Shown here: positions 51,913 to 60,630 of the stretch, in pieces | Layout of the letters: every line of letters begins with the position of its first letter | How positions within the stretch are numbered: position 1 is the stretch's first letter | Origin: Umezawaea sp049997955 | Lineage (GTDB): Bacteria; Actinomycetota; Actinomycetes; Mycobacteriales; Pseudonocardiaceae | Reading direction: 5' to 3' | DNA length: 64,000 nucleotides | Assembly: GCA_049997955.1 (NCBI GenBank) | Contig: JAEBDY010000008.1 | Span: 186,001-250,000 of the forward strand | Made by a program: the position numbers and the translations under genes | Notes under the pieces: model-generated | The model's database searches: none | The model's input: only the letters and a program-made list of their open reading frames with translations | What the model was told of the DNA's origin: nothing

Positions 51913-53631
51913 GTGGCGGACTCGCTGTTCGACCCCAACAGCTACGACCCCGAGCACCTCGACGAGGAGAGCAGGCGGCTGCTGCGGGCGACGATCGACT
52001 GGTTCGAGAACCGCGGGAAGCGGCAGCTGACCGCGGACGACCAGGAACGGGTCTGGTACACCGAGTTCCTCGACTTCGTGAAGCGCGAGAAGCTGTTCGC
52101 GAAGTTCCAGACGCCTGCGGCGAACGCCGACGGCGACCCGGACAAGCGCTGGGACGCCGCGCGCAACGCCGCGCTGAGCGAGGTGCTGGGCTTCTACGGC
52201 CTCCAGTACTGGTACGCCTGGCAGGTCACGATCCTGGGCCTCGGGCCGATCTGGATGAGCGACAACGCCACCGCCCGCAAGCGCGCGGCCGACCTGCTCG
52301 ACGACGGCGCGGTGTTCGCGTTCGGCCTGTCGGAGAAGGAGCACGGCGCGGACGTCTACTCCACCGACATGGTCCTGACGCCGGACGAGAACGGCGGCTT
52401 CAAGGCCAACGGCGGCAAGTACTACATCGGCAACGGCAACGTGGCGGGCATGGTGTCGGTGTTCGGCCGCCGGGCCGACGTCGAGGGCGCCGACGGCTAC
52501 GTGTTCTTCGCCGTCGACAGCCAGGACGAGCACTTCCACCTGGTGCAGAACGTGGTCGACTCGCAGATGTTCGTCAGCGAGTTCCGCCTGGAGGACTACC
52601 CGGTCTCCGCGGACGACCTGCTGCACAGCGGCGCCGACGCGTTCAGCGCGGCGCTCAACACGGTCAACGTCGGCAAGTTCAACCTGTGCACGGCGTCGAT
52701 CGGCATCAGCGAGCACGCGTTCTACGAGGCGATCACCCACGCGCACAACAGGATCCTCTACGGCAACCCGGTCACGGACTTCCCACACGTGCGGCAGAGC
52801 TTCGTGGACGCCTACGCGCGGCTGGTCGCGATGAAGCTGTTCTCCGACCGCTCGGTGGACTACTTCCGCTCGGCCTCCCCGGAGGACCGCCGCTACCTGC
52901 TGTTCAACCCCATCACCAAGATGAAGGTGACCAGCGAGGGCGAGCAGGTGATCGACCTGCTGTGGGACGTGATCGCTGCCAAGGGCTTCGAGAAGGACAC
53001 GTACTTCGCCAGGGCTGCCCGCGACATCCGCGCCCTGCCGAAGCTGGAGGGCACGGTGCACGTGAACTTGGCGCTGGTGCTCAAGTTCATGCCGAACTAC
53101 CTGTTCAACCCGACCGAGTACCCGGCGGTGCCGACCCGGCACGACGCGGCGGACGACGAGTTCTTCTTCCGCCAGGGTCCGGCTCGCGGCCTCGGCCAGA
53201 TCCGGTTCACCGACTGGGAAGTGCCGTACCACGCGTTCGCGGACGTGCCCAACGTCCAGCGCTTCCACGACCAGGCGGTGGCGTTGAAGACGCTGCTCAC
53301 CACGGCCGCGCCGGACGCCGCCCAGCAGAAGGACCTGGACTTCCTGCTGAACCTGGGCCACCTGTTCACGCTCGTGGTCTACGGCCAGCTGGTCCTGGAG
53401 CAGGCCGAGCTGACCGGCGCCGATCGCGACGTCCTCGACCAGGTCTTCGACGTGCTCGTCCGGGACTTCTCCGGGTACGCGGTCGCCTTGCACGGCAAGG
53501 CTTCCTCGACCGACGCGCAGCAGGCGTGGGCGTTGTCCCAGGTCCGCAAGCCGGTCGTCGACGACGCCCGGTTCGGCCGCGTCTGGGAGCAGGTCAAGGC
53601 GCTGTCCGGCGCGTACGAGACCCGGCCCTAG
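51913..53631 (+). CDS. Acyl-CoA dehydrogenase family protein
   Basis: 572 aa, longer than the usual 380-400, with the ACAD fold: N-terminal helical domain, then FGLSEKEHGADVYSTDM and the GGKYYIGNGNVAGMVSVF beta domain, then a C-terminal helical domain. It resembles large actinomycete acyl-CoA dehydrogenases that oxidise acyl-CoA at C2-C3 with FAD. The catalytic Glu is not pinned down. GTG 51913 follows AAGGGAG. No electron-transfer or hydratase gene is adjacent, so it stands alone. Substrate chain length is unknown. Confidence 0.88.
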   Translation: MADSLFDPNSYDPEHLDEESRRLLRATIDWFENRGKRQLTADDQERVWYTEFLDFVKREKLFAKFQTPAANADGDPDKRWDAARNAALSEVLGFYGLQYWYAWQVTILGLGPIWMSDNATARKRAADLLDDGAVFAFGLSEKEHGADVYSTDMVLTPDENGGFKANGGKYYIGNGNVAGMVSVFGRRADVEGADGYVFFAVDSQDEHFHLVQNVVDSQMFVSEFRLEDYPVSADDLLHSGADAFSAALNTVNVGKFNLCTASIGISEHAFYEAITHAHNRILYGNPVTDFPHVRQSFVDAYARLVAMKLFSDRSVDYFRSASPEDRRYLLFNPITKMKVTSEGEQVIDLLWDVIAAKGFEKDTYFARAARDIRALPKLEGTVHVNLALVLKFMPNYLFNPTEYPAVPTRHDAADDEFFFRQGPARGLGQIRFTDWEVPYHAFADVPNVQRFHDQAVALKTLLTTAAPDAAQQKDLDFLLNLGHLFTLVVYGQLVLEQAELTGADRDVLDQVFDVLVRDFSGYAVALHGKASSTDAQQAWALSQVRKPVVDDARFGRVWEQVKALSGAYETRP

Positions 53632-53879
53632 ACCGGGACGACCCGACCGACCTCACGGCCGCCGCCGAGCACCGGCACGCTCAGGTGCTCGGCGGCGGCC
53701 GAGACGTCGAAACCCAGCTCCCGCAACGCCACCAGCGCGATGGCCGTCGTGGCGCGGGCGCTGCCGTCGATCACCTTCACCGCCACCGCGTGCCCTGCCG
53801 CGGTCGCCAGCACCAGCACGCCTTCCGCGCCGCCCTTGGCCAGCACGCCGGGCAGCGGCCGCATGACCTCGGTGTTCAC
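53628..53879 (-). pseudogene. C-terminal remnant of an asparaginase (asparaginase II family)
   Basis: The 83 codons encode the end of an Asparaginase_II-type enzyme: RPLPGVLAKGGAEGVLVLA, then AVAVKVIDGSARATTAIALVAL. Full-length proteins have about 300-350 residues, and no upstream part is present. A GTG start exists but there is no catalytic half. The stop overlaps the end of the convergent dehydrogenase gene by 4 nt. Confidence 0.65.
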
Positions 53880-53915
53880 GTGTGCCTGCTCTCCACGAAA
53901 ACGGACCTCGTCACC

Positions 53916-54104
53916 TCAGCGAGCGGAACGTGCACTTCGGGCCTCCAGGTGACGGACGAGCTCGGACAGCGACGCGTTCACCACGAGGTAGATCAACGCC
54001 ACCACGAGGAACGTCTGGATGAGCAGGTGGCTGGAGTTTGCCAGGCAGCGCCGCCGGAACAGCAGGCGACCGCTAGCAGGACCACGACCGACAACGTTGT
54101 CCAA
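53916..54104 (-). pseudogene. C-terminal remnant of an amino-acid ABC transporter permease
   Basis: From about codon 23 on, the frame reads NSSHLLIQTFLVVALIYLVV, then NASLSELVRHLEARSARSAR, matching the last membrane helix and tail of GlnP/HisM-type permeases. The first codons are unrelated. The EAA loop and other helices are missing, so it is nonfunctional. Confidence 0.6.
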
Positions 54105-54152
54105 CGCAGGAAACCCGAGGCCAACGGTCCGGATCGAGAGCGGTCAACGGTT

Positions 54153-54689
54153 TCAGGCGCGCGCGAGCACGGCCTCGACGATCACGTTGTCCCGGTAGCT
54201 GCTCGCCGTCTGGTCGAACGTCCCGCCGCACGTCACCAGCCGCAACTCCGACGCCGGGGTCGGGCCGTAGACCAGGTCGGTCGGGAACGCCGCCTTGTCG
54301 ACCGAGTACGTCCTGTCCACCAGGAACTTCACCGCGCTGCCGTCCGCCCGCTCCACGAACACCTCGTCGCCGGGCTTGAGGTCGCCCAGCCGGAAGAACA
54401 CGCCGGGACCGGTCTTGGAGTCCACGTGGCCCGCGATCACCGCGGGCCCCGCGTCGCCGGGTGCGACGCCGTCGGCGAACCACCCGAGCACGTCGGCCCG
54501 GTCCGGCGGCGCCAGCACGCCCGTCCTGGTGTCCACGACGGTCTGGGTGACCACGTTGTCGACCGCGATGGCCGGGATGCGCACGGACACCGGCCGGGGC
54601 GCGGTGGCCCCCTCGTCCCCGCCCGGCTTCACGACGTACGCGCCCAGGACCAGCACGCCGATCGCGAGGGCGATCTTCCCCTTGCTCAC
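54153..54689 (-). CDS. Class F (actinobacterial) sortase
   Basis: 178 aa. One N-terminal membrane anchor (KIALAIGVLVLGAYVV) precedes a sortase barrel with catalytic His in AGHVDS, Cys154 in LVTCGG and Arg in YRDN. Class F sortases in actinomycetes have few known substrates. The GTG overlaps the stop of the DUF4397 gene by 4 nt, so the DUF4397 protein is a possible partner or substrate, although it has no LPXTG motif. Confidence 0.9.
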   Translation of the reverse strand: MSKGKIALAIGVLVLGAYVVKPGGDEGATAPRPVSVRIPAIAVDNVVTQTVVDTRTGVLAPPDRADVLGWFADGVAPGDAGPAVIAGHVDSKTGPGVFFRLGDLKPGDEVFVERADGSAVKFLVDRTYSVDKAAFPTDLVYGPTPASELRLVTCGGTFDQTASSYRDNVIVEAVLARA

Positions 54690-55489
54690 GGCGCGACCCG
54701 GTCCCGCCGCGACCAGAGGACGGCCGCGCACACCAGCACCGCGGCGAACGGCACCACGGGCCACTCGGTCGACCCCTCGCCGTCGGCCATGCCGCCCCAG
54801 CCGGTCTCCTGGCCGCCGCCGGGCACGACCTCGGAGGCCTTCGCGTCGGCCCGGATCGTCGCGGTGACCTTGCCGTCGAGCTCCAGCACGACCACGGTGT
54901 ACACGCCGCCCGGCACGATGGTCGCCGTCAGGCTGACCGGATCGGCCCCCCGGGGCACGACCTGGAGCACGACCGTCTCCGGGGCGATCGACGCGTAGAG
55001 CGTCGGCTCGGCGTACACAGCCTGCTTCACGACCGCCGTGCCCTCGCGGACGAGGTCCGCGGACGTGGCGCGCGGGGCCGCGTTGACCACCCTGATCCGA
55101 GCCTGTCCGCTCCCGGGGAGGCTGATGTCGTCGTCCAGCACCTTCAGCGCCAGCCGGTCGGTGTTGCCGAGCCCGGCGACGGTGTACGCCTTGCCCTGGC
55201 CCGCGTTCACGGTCGTGCTCACGGCCGCCTTGGCGCCGGGGTCGGAGCCCAGCGGACGCCACTCGATCGTGTAGCTGCCCGGCTCGACGCGCCGGTAGTC
55301 CAGGAGGTCGCCGTAGTCGACGCCGGTCGTGCGCACGGCCGTGCCCGCGGCCGGGACGATCGTGATGTCCTGGCTGTCGGTGCCCGGCGCCAGGTGCGCC
55401 AACCGGATGTACGTGCCCGTGGCGGCGTGCGCCGGGGGCGTCAGGACGAGGAGGAGCAGCAGGACCACACCAGCGCGGACGGCTCGCAC
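54686..55489 (-). CDS. DUF4397 exported protein with C-terminal membrane anchor
   Basis: 267 aa. The signal peptide ends near HAA; two DUF4397 domains follow (IRLAHLAPGTDSQDITIVPA and IRVVNAAPRATSADLV). A C-terminal helix (VVPFAAVLVCAAVLWSRRDR) with a basic tail resembles a sorting-type anchor but without a clear LPXTG. The GTG at 55489 is preferred because AGGGAGG lies just upstream; the longer frame starts before that site. Co-translated with the sortase. Confidence 0.85.
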   Translation of the reverse strand: MRAVRAGVVLLLLLVLTPPAHAATGTYIRLAHLAPGTDSQDITIVPAAGTAVRTTGVDYGDLLDYRRVEPGSYTIEWRPLGSDPGAKAAVSTTVNAGQGKAYTVAGLGNTDRLALKVLDDDISLPGSGQARIRVVNAAPRATSADLVREGTAVVKQAVYAEPTLYASIAPETVVLQVVPRGADPVSLTATIVPGGVYTVVVLELDGKVTATIRADAKASEVVPGGGQETGWGGMADGEGSTEWPVVPFAAVLVCAAVLWSRRDRVAP

Positions 55490-55560
55490 CGCGTACCTCC
55501 CTCCGCAGGTCCGGATCACGATCTCGACGGTACAGCGCGCGGAGGCCGTGCTGGGAATGG

Positions 55561-55602
55561 AAAAGCAAGAGCCGCCAGCCCTGTGCGGGTTGGCGGCTCT
55601 CG
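55561..55602 (-). terminator. Rho-independent terminator after the cold-shock gene
   Basis: Minus-strand hairpin with arms AGAGCCGCCA and TGGCGGCTCT (plus-strand 55568-55577, 55591-55600), followed by a CTTTT run on the minus strand. Confidence 0.85.
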
Positions 55603-55638
55603 CGAGTCCGATGGACTCGATGAGTCAGGAGACTCGGA

Positions 55639-55848
55639 TCAGCCGAGCGGACGAACAGACTGGGCCTGCGGGCCCTTCTGGCCCTGTCCGATCTCGAACT
55701 CCACGCGCTGGTTCTCCTCCAGGCTGCGGTAGCCGCTGGCCTGGATCTCCGAGTAGTGCACGAACACGTCGGCGCCACCGTTGTCCGGGGAGATGAAGCC
55801 GAAGCCCTTCTCCGAGTTGAACCACTTCACGGTGCCTTCTACGGCCAT
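55639..55848 (-). CDS. Cold-shock protein
   Basis: 69 aa single cold-shock domain with RNP1 KGFGFI and RNP2 VFVHYSE. It binds single-stranded RNA and DNA as an RNA chaperone. GAGGAGA precedes the ATG. A long untranslated leader is likely; the 280-nt upstream region is shared with the divergent RHIM-motif gene. Confidence 0.96.
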   Translation of the reverse strand: MAVEGTVKWFNSEKGFGFISPDNGGADVFVHYSEIQASGYRSLEENQRVEFEIGQGQKGPQAQSVRPLG

Positions 55849-56127
55849 CTGGCTACTTCTCCTCTAACAGGTGCGCTGGGACCGAAGTCGCAGTTGCGGC
55901 AACTCCCGCCTGACCCGGAGGAAAGCTTCGCGCCCGCAACGTCGTTCCGCGAGCGTGGTCAAACACGAACACAGAAACTTTTACGACCTCGGACAGTCAA
56001 CCACGCGCAACCTGCGCGCGTCGAGCTGAGATTTTTTGGGCGCTCCCAACTGCTACGCTCGGCCATCCGCGGTCACTCTGCGACGCACGTCGACCCGTCC
56101 CGCCGACCGAGCCCGAGGAGCGCCGCC

Positions 56128-56469
56128 ATGCCGGAACCGGTCCTGCTGTCCATCGCCACGGCGGTCGTCACGAAGGCCGTGACGGGCCTGTACGAGTTGG
56201 TGAAGGCGAAGTTCTCCGGCGACCCCGTGGCCACCGCCGCGCTGGAGGCCGCCGAGGGCGCGGCCGCCGACTCCGCCGCGGTCGCCGAACTGGGCGAGGC
56301 GCTGGAGCGGGCGGAGATCGAGGACCCGGCGTTCGGCGAGAGGCTGCGCGGCGAGTGGGAGAAGTCGACCACCGTCACCCAGTCCGGCCACGTCACGAAC
56401 CAGATCTCCGGCACCGTGCACGGCAAGGTGCTCCAGGCGGGCGACATCCAGGGCGGCGTGAGCTTCTAG
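56128..56469 (+). CDS. Small protein with C-terminal RHIM/BASS-like amyloid motif
   Basis: 113 aa. Residues 1-75 are amphipathic helices (VLLSIATAVVTKAVTGLYEL, KAKFSGDPVATAALEAAEGA). The last 23 residues, from Asn91, read NQISGTVHGKVLQAGDIQGG plus VSF. The pattern N-x-I-S-G-x-V-x-G-x-V-L-Q-A-G-x-I-x-G-G matches the bacterial amyloid signalling class related to the eukaryotic RHIM. GAGGAG 8 nt before the ATG supports it as a real gene. Such motifs normally sit on effectors or on their NLR-type activators; neither is adjacent. It may be an adaptor or seed protein. Confidence 0.8.
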   Translation: MPEPVLLSIATAVVTKAVTGLYELVKAKFSGDPVATAALEAAEGAAADSAAVAELGEALERAEIEDPAFGERLRGEWEKSTTVTQSGHVTNQISGTVHGKVLQAGDIQGGVSF

Positions 56470-56556
56470 GCCCGCCACCGGACCGAACCGACCGGGCTCC
56501 GCACCAGTGGGCGTAATGTCCACTTCACCAGTGCGAACCGGAAGGGACCACCACCA

Positions 56557-57327
56557 GTGTCCGTCCTCCTGTCGCAGTCGACGGGCCCAGACCTGGTCAG
56601 CTCCGGCAGCGAGCGCCTGCTGTTCTTCTTCGTCGGGCTCGTCGTCACGTTCGTGCTCATCCGGATCAGCGTCCGGCTGATCCGCGCCAAGGTCCGCTGG
56701 TGGCCGGGCAACATCACGCCCGGCGGCACGCACATCCACCACGTCGTGTTCGGCACGGTCTTCATGCTCGTGGGCGGCGTGGCGGGGTTGGCGGCACCGG
56801 ACGACGTGCACTGGCTGCGGCTCTCGGCGGCGGCCCTGCTGGGGGTGGGCGCGGCGCTGGTGCTGGACGAGTTCGCGCTCATCCTGCACCTGAGGGACGT
56901 GTACTGGACCAAGAACGGCAGGCTGTCGGTCGACGCGGTGTTCCTCGCGATCGGCATGACGGGCCTGCTGCTGCTCGGCGCGCGTCCGCTGGGCTACGAC
57001 GACTTCCTCACGCCCGGTCAGACGGGCGGTGACACCGTGCTGCTCCGGCTCCTGGCGGTCCTGGTCAACATCGGCTTCGCGATCATCGCGCTGCTGAAGG
57101 GCAAGATCTGGACCGGGCTGCTCGGACTGCTCGTCCCGGTGCTGCCGGAGATCGGCGCGCTTCGGCTCGCGCGGCCCGGTTCACCGTGGGCGCGGTGGAG
57201 GTACGCGGACGATTCCCGCAAACTCCGACGCGCGTACCGAAGGGAAGCGCGCGTCCGCCAACCACTCATCCGGATGAAGATCAGGATTCAGGAGTTCATC
57301 TCCGGTCGACATGATCTTCCGGATTAA
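56557..57327 (+). CDS. Conserved actinobacterial integral membrane protein
   Basis: 256 aa with about five membrane helices. A cytoplasmic loop with RWWPGNITPGGTHIHHVVFG is characteristic of an uncharacterised actinobacterial family, with conserved His-rich HIHH. A basic C-terminal tail follows. GTG 56557 has GAAGGGA upstream. It lies 87 nt after the RHIM-motif gene on the same strand and might be co-transcribed. Confidence 0.8.
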   Translation: MSVLLSQSTGPDLVSSGSERLLFFFVGLVVTFVLIRISVRLIRAKVRWWPGNITPGGTHIHHVVFGTVFMLVGGVAGLAAPDDVHWLRLSAAALLGVGAALVLDEFALILHLRDVYWTKNGRLSVDAVFLAIGMTGLLLLGARPLGYDDFLTPGQTGGDTVLLRLLAVLVNIGFAIIALLKGKIWTGLLGLLVPVLPEIGALRLARPGSPWARWRYADDSRKLRRAYRREARVRQPLIRMKIRIQEFISGRHDLPD

Positions 57328-57329
57328 GT

Positions 57330-57363
57330 GGCGATCGCCCCGGCTTTCACCGGAGCAATCGCC
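57330..57363. terminator. Bidirectional terminator between membrane protein and sugar-binding gene
   Basis: Arms GGCGATCGCCCCGG and CCGGAGCAATCGCC pair with two mismatches around a 6-nt loop, between convergent genes. Confidence 0.7.
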
Positions 57364-57369
57364 GCCCGA

Positions 57370-58470
57370 TTAATTGATAACGATGTTGTTGGCGGCGCAG
57401 AGCGCGACAAGATCGTTGACGCACAGTTCCGCTGACTTGACGACGCCCTCGGCGACCAGTCGACGAACGGTCGGTTTGGTGATCAGGTCGGCGCCCAGGA
57501 GGACCGATTTCACGTCGCGCTTGGCGACGAGGTCCCTGAGGTTGCCGGTGGCGAGGTCGTCCGCGCCGTCCATGTCACCCTTGGCGACGGCGATCGCGAG
57601 CCGTGCGGCGGCTTCGGCCTCGTCCCTGATGGGCTTGTAGACGGTCATGCACTGCTCGCCGCGCAGGATGGCCTGCAGGCCCGCCAGGGTGGCGTCCTGG
57701 CCGGTCACCGGCACCTTGATGCTCTTGGCCTTGAGGACCTCGATCACGGCGCCCGCGAGGCCGTCGTTCGCGGCGATGACGCCGTCGACCTTGCCGCCGT
57801 TGGCATCGAGGATCTCCTCGAACTTCTGCTTGCCGATGATCGGGTCCCACTGGTCGATGGCCTCGCTCTTGACCAGCTTCAGCGCGCCGGACTCGTACTT
57901 CGTGCCCATCTTGCGGCGCTGGCCGTCGGCGAACAGCGTGGCGTTGTTGTCCGTCGGAGCGCCCTGGATCTCGATGATCTGGCCGCCCGGCCTGTCGCCC
58001 AGGCAGGACAGCAGGCCCTCTGCCTGCAGTTCTCCCACGTTGATGTTGTCGAACGACACGTAGAACTCGGCGGTGCCGCCGAGGGTGACCCGGTCGTAGT
58101 TGATGACCGGGATCTTCGCCTCCTGGGCCTTGCGCTCGACGGCGGCGCCGCCCTCGGGGCTCAGCGGCGTGGTCATCAGGACCTTCACCCCGCGCTTGAT
58201 CATGTCGTCCGCGATGCTCGCGAACTTCGCCTCGTCGCCATCAGCGTTCTCGATGAGCGGCTCGATGCCGGCGAAGCCCAGCGCCTGGGAGAGGAGGGGG
58301 CGGTCCTGGTCCTCCCACCTGGCGGACGAAGTCCGGTCGGGGAGGATCACACCGACCGTGGGCTTCACCTTCGGCCCGGTCGACTTGGTGCCCGCGTCCG
58401 TCGCCGATCCGCAGGACGCGACGAGCAACACCAAAAGACCGCATGAGGTCGCACGTGCAAGTCTTCGCAT
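57370..58470 (-). CDS. Sugar ABC transporter substrate-binding lipoprotein
   Basis: 366 aa, family of periplasmic-binding protein 1 (XylF/ChvE-like). A lipobox LVASCG is followed by the binding domain. QIIEIQGAPTDNNATLFADG and DGVIAANDGLAGAVIEVLKA resemble xylose and multi-sugar binding proteins. No permease or ATPase gene is near, so it is an orphan or acts in sensing. The ATG at 58470 follows AAGGGA. Confidence 0.88.
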   Translation of the reverse strand: MRRLARATSCGLLVLLVASCGSATDAGTKSTGPKVKPTVGVILPDRTSSARWEDQDRPLLSQALGFAGIEPLIENADGDEAKFASIADDMIKRGVKVLMTTPLSPEGGAAVERKAQEAKIPVINYDRVTLGGTAEFYVSFDNINVGELQAEGLLSCLGDRPGGQIIEIQGAPTDNNATLFADGQRRKMGTKYESGALKLVKSEAIDQWDPIIGKQKFEEILDANGGKVDGVIAANDGLAGAVIEVLKAKSIKVPVTGQDATLAGLQAILRGEQCMTVYKPIRDEAEAAARLAIAVAKGDMDGADDLATGNLRDLVAKRDVKSVLLGADLITKPTVRRLVAEGVVKSAELCVNDLVALCAANNIVIN

Positions 58471-58816
58471 TCGCCAGTCCCTTGCAACTGAAGTCATCTG
58501 TGACCCCAAATATGAGAATGCGAAAGTTCATACCGCCGAGGGTGCTTTCGTCAAGCCTGACTTGCGCACGAGTGGGAAATCTCCACGCCTGGACCACCCT
58601 TCTGAACCTTTTCCGGCTTGACGCGTACTTCTTTCCTCGAACTGTCATCACGCACCGCACGTGAACGACTACGGTTTGCTTCTTCGGGGTTTGGCGAAGA
58701 CTCCTACCAACGGCGCTGACGCGGACCGCACTTCTGTGTCAGGGTGTCGCCCTTGACAGGGCGTCGGGGGCCGTGTCGTGGGTGGACCATGGTTCGGGTG
58801 TGAGGAGACAGCACAG
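58471..58816. other. 346-nt divergent promoter region
   Basis: Lies between the sugar-binding and subtilase genes. CGAAAG and CTTTCG about 18 nt apart near 58,525-58,550 could be an operator for the sugar-binding gene. TTGACA at 58753-58758 may be the -35 of the subtilase promoter, but no convincing -10 follows. No open frame is supportable. Confidence 0.5.
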
Positions 58817-60568
58817 GTGAGAACACGGAAGATCGTTCCCTCAGCGCTGGTGGTGGCCACTACCGTGGCCTTGCTGGCGGCGGGGACGCAGGCGGCGGGC
58901 GGGGCTCCCGCCGCGGCCTCCCAACAGGGCACCACCGAGTACACGGTGATCCTGGAGGACGGGCGCAACCGCGACATGGCGATCGGGGACATCCGCGCCG
59001 CGGGCGGTGAGGTCACCCGCGTGAACGACGCGGTGGGCGTGCTGACGGTGAAGGCACCGGCGGCCGGGTTCATCGAGGAGGTGTCGGCCTCCGACTCCGT
59101 GCTCGGTGCGGCCCACGTGAAGCCGGTCGGCCACTCCCCCGCGCAGCCGAAGGCGACGCGGGAGCAGGTGAAGCGCGCCGAGGTCGAGTCGGAGAACAAG
59201 ACCACCACGCCGAACGCCTCGCCGAAGGGCGCGAAGGCGAACACCGCGGGGCTCGACCCGCTGGACGGCGACCTCTGGGGCCTGAAGATGGTCCGCTCGG
59301 ACATCGCGCGCGCCAAGCAGGCCGGTGACAAGCGGGTGTACGTCGGCATCCTGGACACGGGCGTCGACGGCACCCACCCGGACATCGCGCCGAACTTCAA
59401 CGACGCGCTGTCGCGCAACTTCACCATCGACATCCCGAACGACTCAGACGGCGGCGTGTTCGACGGCCCGTGCGAGTTCCGCGGCTGCGTCGACCCCGCC
59501 AACCACGACGACGGCGGCCACGGCACGCACGTCGCGGGCACCATCGGCGCGGCGGCCAACGGCTTCGGCGTCTCCGGCGTCGCGCCCAACGTGTCGCTGG
59601 TCAACATCCGCGGCGGCCAGGACGCGGGCTCGTTCTTCCTGCAGCCCGTCGTCGACGCGATCACCTACGGCGCGGACATCGGCCTCGACGTGATCAACAT
59701 GTCGTTCTACGTCGACCCCTGGTACATGAACTGCAAGGCGAACCCGGCCGACAGCGCCGAGGAGCAGATCGAGCAGAGGGCGATCATCGCCGCCGTGCAG
59801 CGCGCGCTGAAGTACGCGCACCGCAAGGGCGTCACGCTGATCGGCGCGGGCGGCAACAACCACGAGGACCTCGGCAAGCCGCGCACCGACGTGGCGAGCC
59901 CGAACTACCCGCCCGGCCACGCCCGTGACCGGGCCGTGGACAACGCCACCTGCCTGAACCTGCCGACCGAGGGCGAGCACGTCATCTCCGTGTCCGCGCT
60001 CGGCCCGTCGACCGCCAAGGCCGACTACTCCAACTACGGCCTGGAGCAGGCTTCCGTGGCCGCCCCCGGCGGTTACTTCCGCGACGGGCTCGGCACCGAC
60101 TGGTACCGGACCAACGAGAACCTGATCCTGTCGACCTACCCGCGCAACGTGGCGCTGGTCGAAGGCGCGATCGACGAGAACGGCGAGATCACGCCCGACG
60201 GGCTCGCCGTGGGCGTCAAGAAGGCCTGCAAGGCCGATGTCTGCGGGTACTACCAGTTCCTGCAGGGCACCTCGATGGCCGCTCCGCACGCCTCCGGTGT
60301 CGCGGCGCTCATCGTGAGCCAGTACGGCAAGCGGGACGGCAAGCACCCCGGCACGCTGACCCTGGCGCCGGACAAGGTGGAGAAGGTCCTCACCAAGACC
60401 GCGACCGCTCGGGCGTGCCCGAACCCGCGGACCGTGTCGTACGTCGACGTCGGCCGCACGCCGGAGTTCGACGCCACCTGCGAGGGTGACACCAAGTTCA
60501 ACGGCTTCTACGGCTACGGCATCGTGGACGCCTACGGCGCGGTCACCCGCGGCGGCAGCTTCATCTGA
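58817..60568 (+). CDS. Secreted S8-family subtilisin-like protease
   Basis: 583 aa. A signal peptide (residues 1-38) and an inhibitor I9-like propeptide precede the catalytic domain with Asp180 (LDTGVDG), His235 (HGTHVAGT) and Ser486 (GTSMAAPHASG). The catalytic domain is long, with an insertion rich in Asn and Cys (CKANPADSAEEQ). No extra C-terminal domain is present. The GTG at 58817 follows GAGGAG. It secretes a protease likely for extracellular protein degradation. Confidence 0.94.
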   Translation: MRTRKIVPSALVVATTVALLAAGTQAAGGAPAAASQQGTTEYTVILEDGRNRDMAIGDIRAAGGEVTRVNDAVGVLTVKAPAAGFIEEVSASDSVLGAAHVKPVGHSPAQPKATREQVKRAEVESENKTTTPNASPKGAKANTAGLDPLDGDLWGLKMVRSDIARAKQAGDKRVYVGILDTGVDGTHPDIAPNFNDALSRNFTIDIPNDSDGGVFDGPCEFRGCVDPANHDDGGHGTHVAGTIGAAANGFGVSGVAPNVSLVNIRGGQDAGSFFLQPVVDAITYGADIGLDVINMSFYVDPWYMNCKANPADSAEEQIEQRAIIAAVQRALKYAHRKGVTLIGAGGNNHEDLGKPRTDVASPNYPPGHARDRAVDNATCLNLPTEGEHVISVSALGPSTAKADYSNYGLEQASVAAPGGYFRDGLGTDWYRTNENLILSTYPRNVALVEGAIDENGEITPDGLAVGVKKACKADVCGYYQFLQGTSMAAPHASGVAALIVSQYGKRDGKHPGTLTLAPDKVEKVLTKTATARACPNPRTVSYVDVGRTPEFDATCEGDTKFNGFYGYGIVDAYGAVTRGGSFI

Positions 60569-60585
60569 TCGAGACGTTCGAAGTG

Positions 60586-60618
60586 CGAAAGGCCCTCGGT
60601 TCCGCCGGGGGCCTTTCG
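60586..60618 (+). terminator. Terminator after the subtilase gene
   Basis: Arms CGAAAGGCCC and GGGCCTTTCG (60586-60595, 60609-60618). The next promoter's -10 box abuts its 3' end. Confidence 0.8.
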
Positions 60619-60630
60619 TATGCTCCGGCC

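Noticed and set aside
56037..56050. TTGGGCGCTCCCAA dyad near the RHIM-motif gene promoter, similar to a CebR box
   Set aside because: Only 5-bp arms with a 4-nt spacer; it lacks the GAGCGCTC core found at the two operators.
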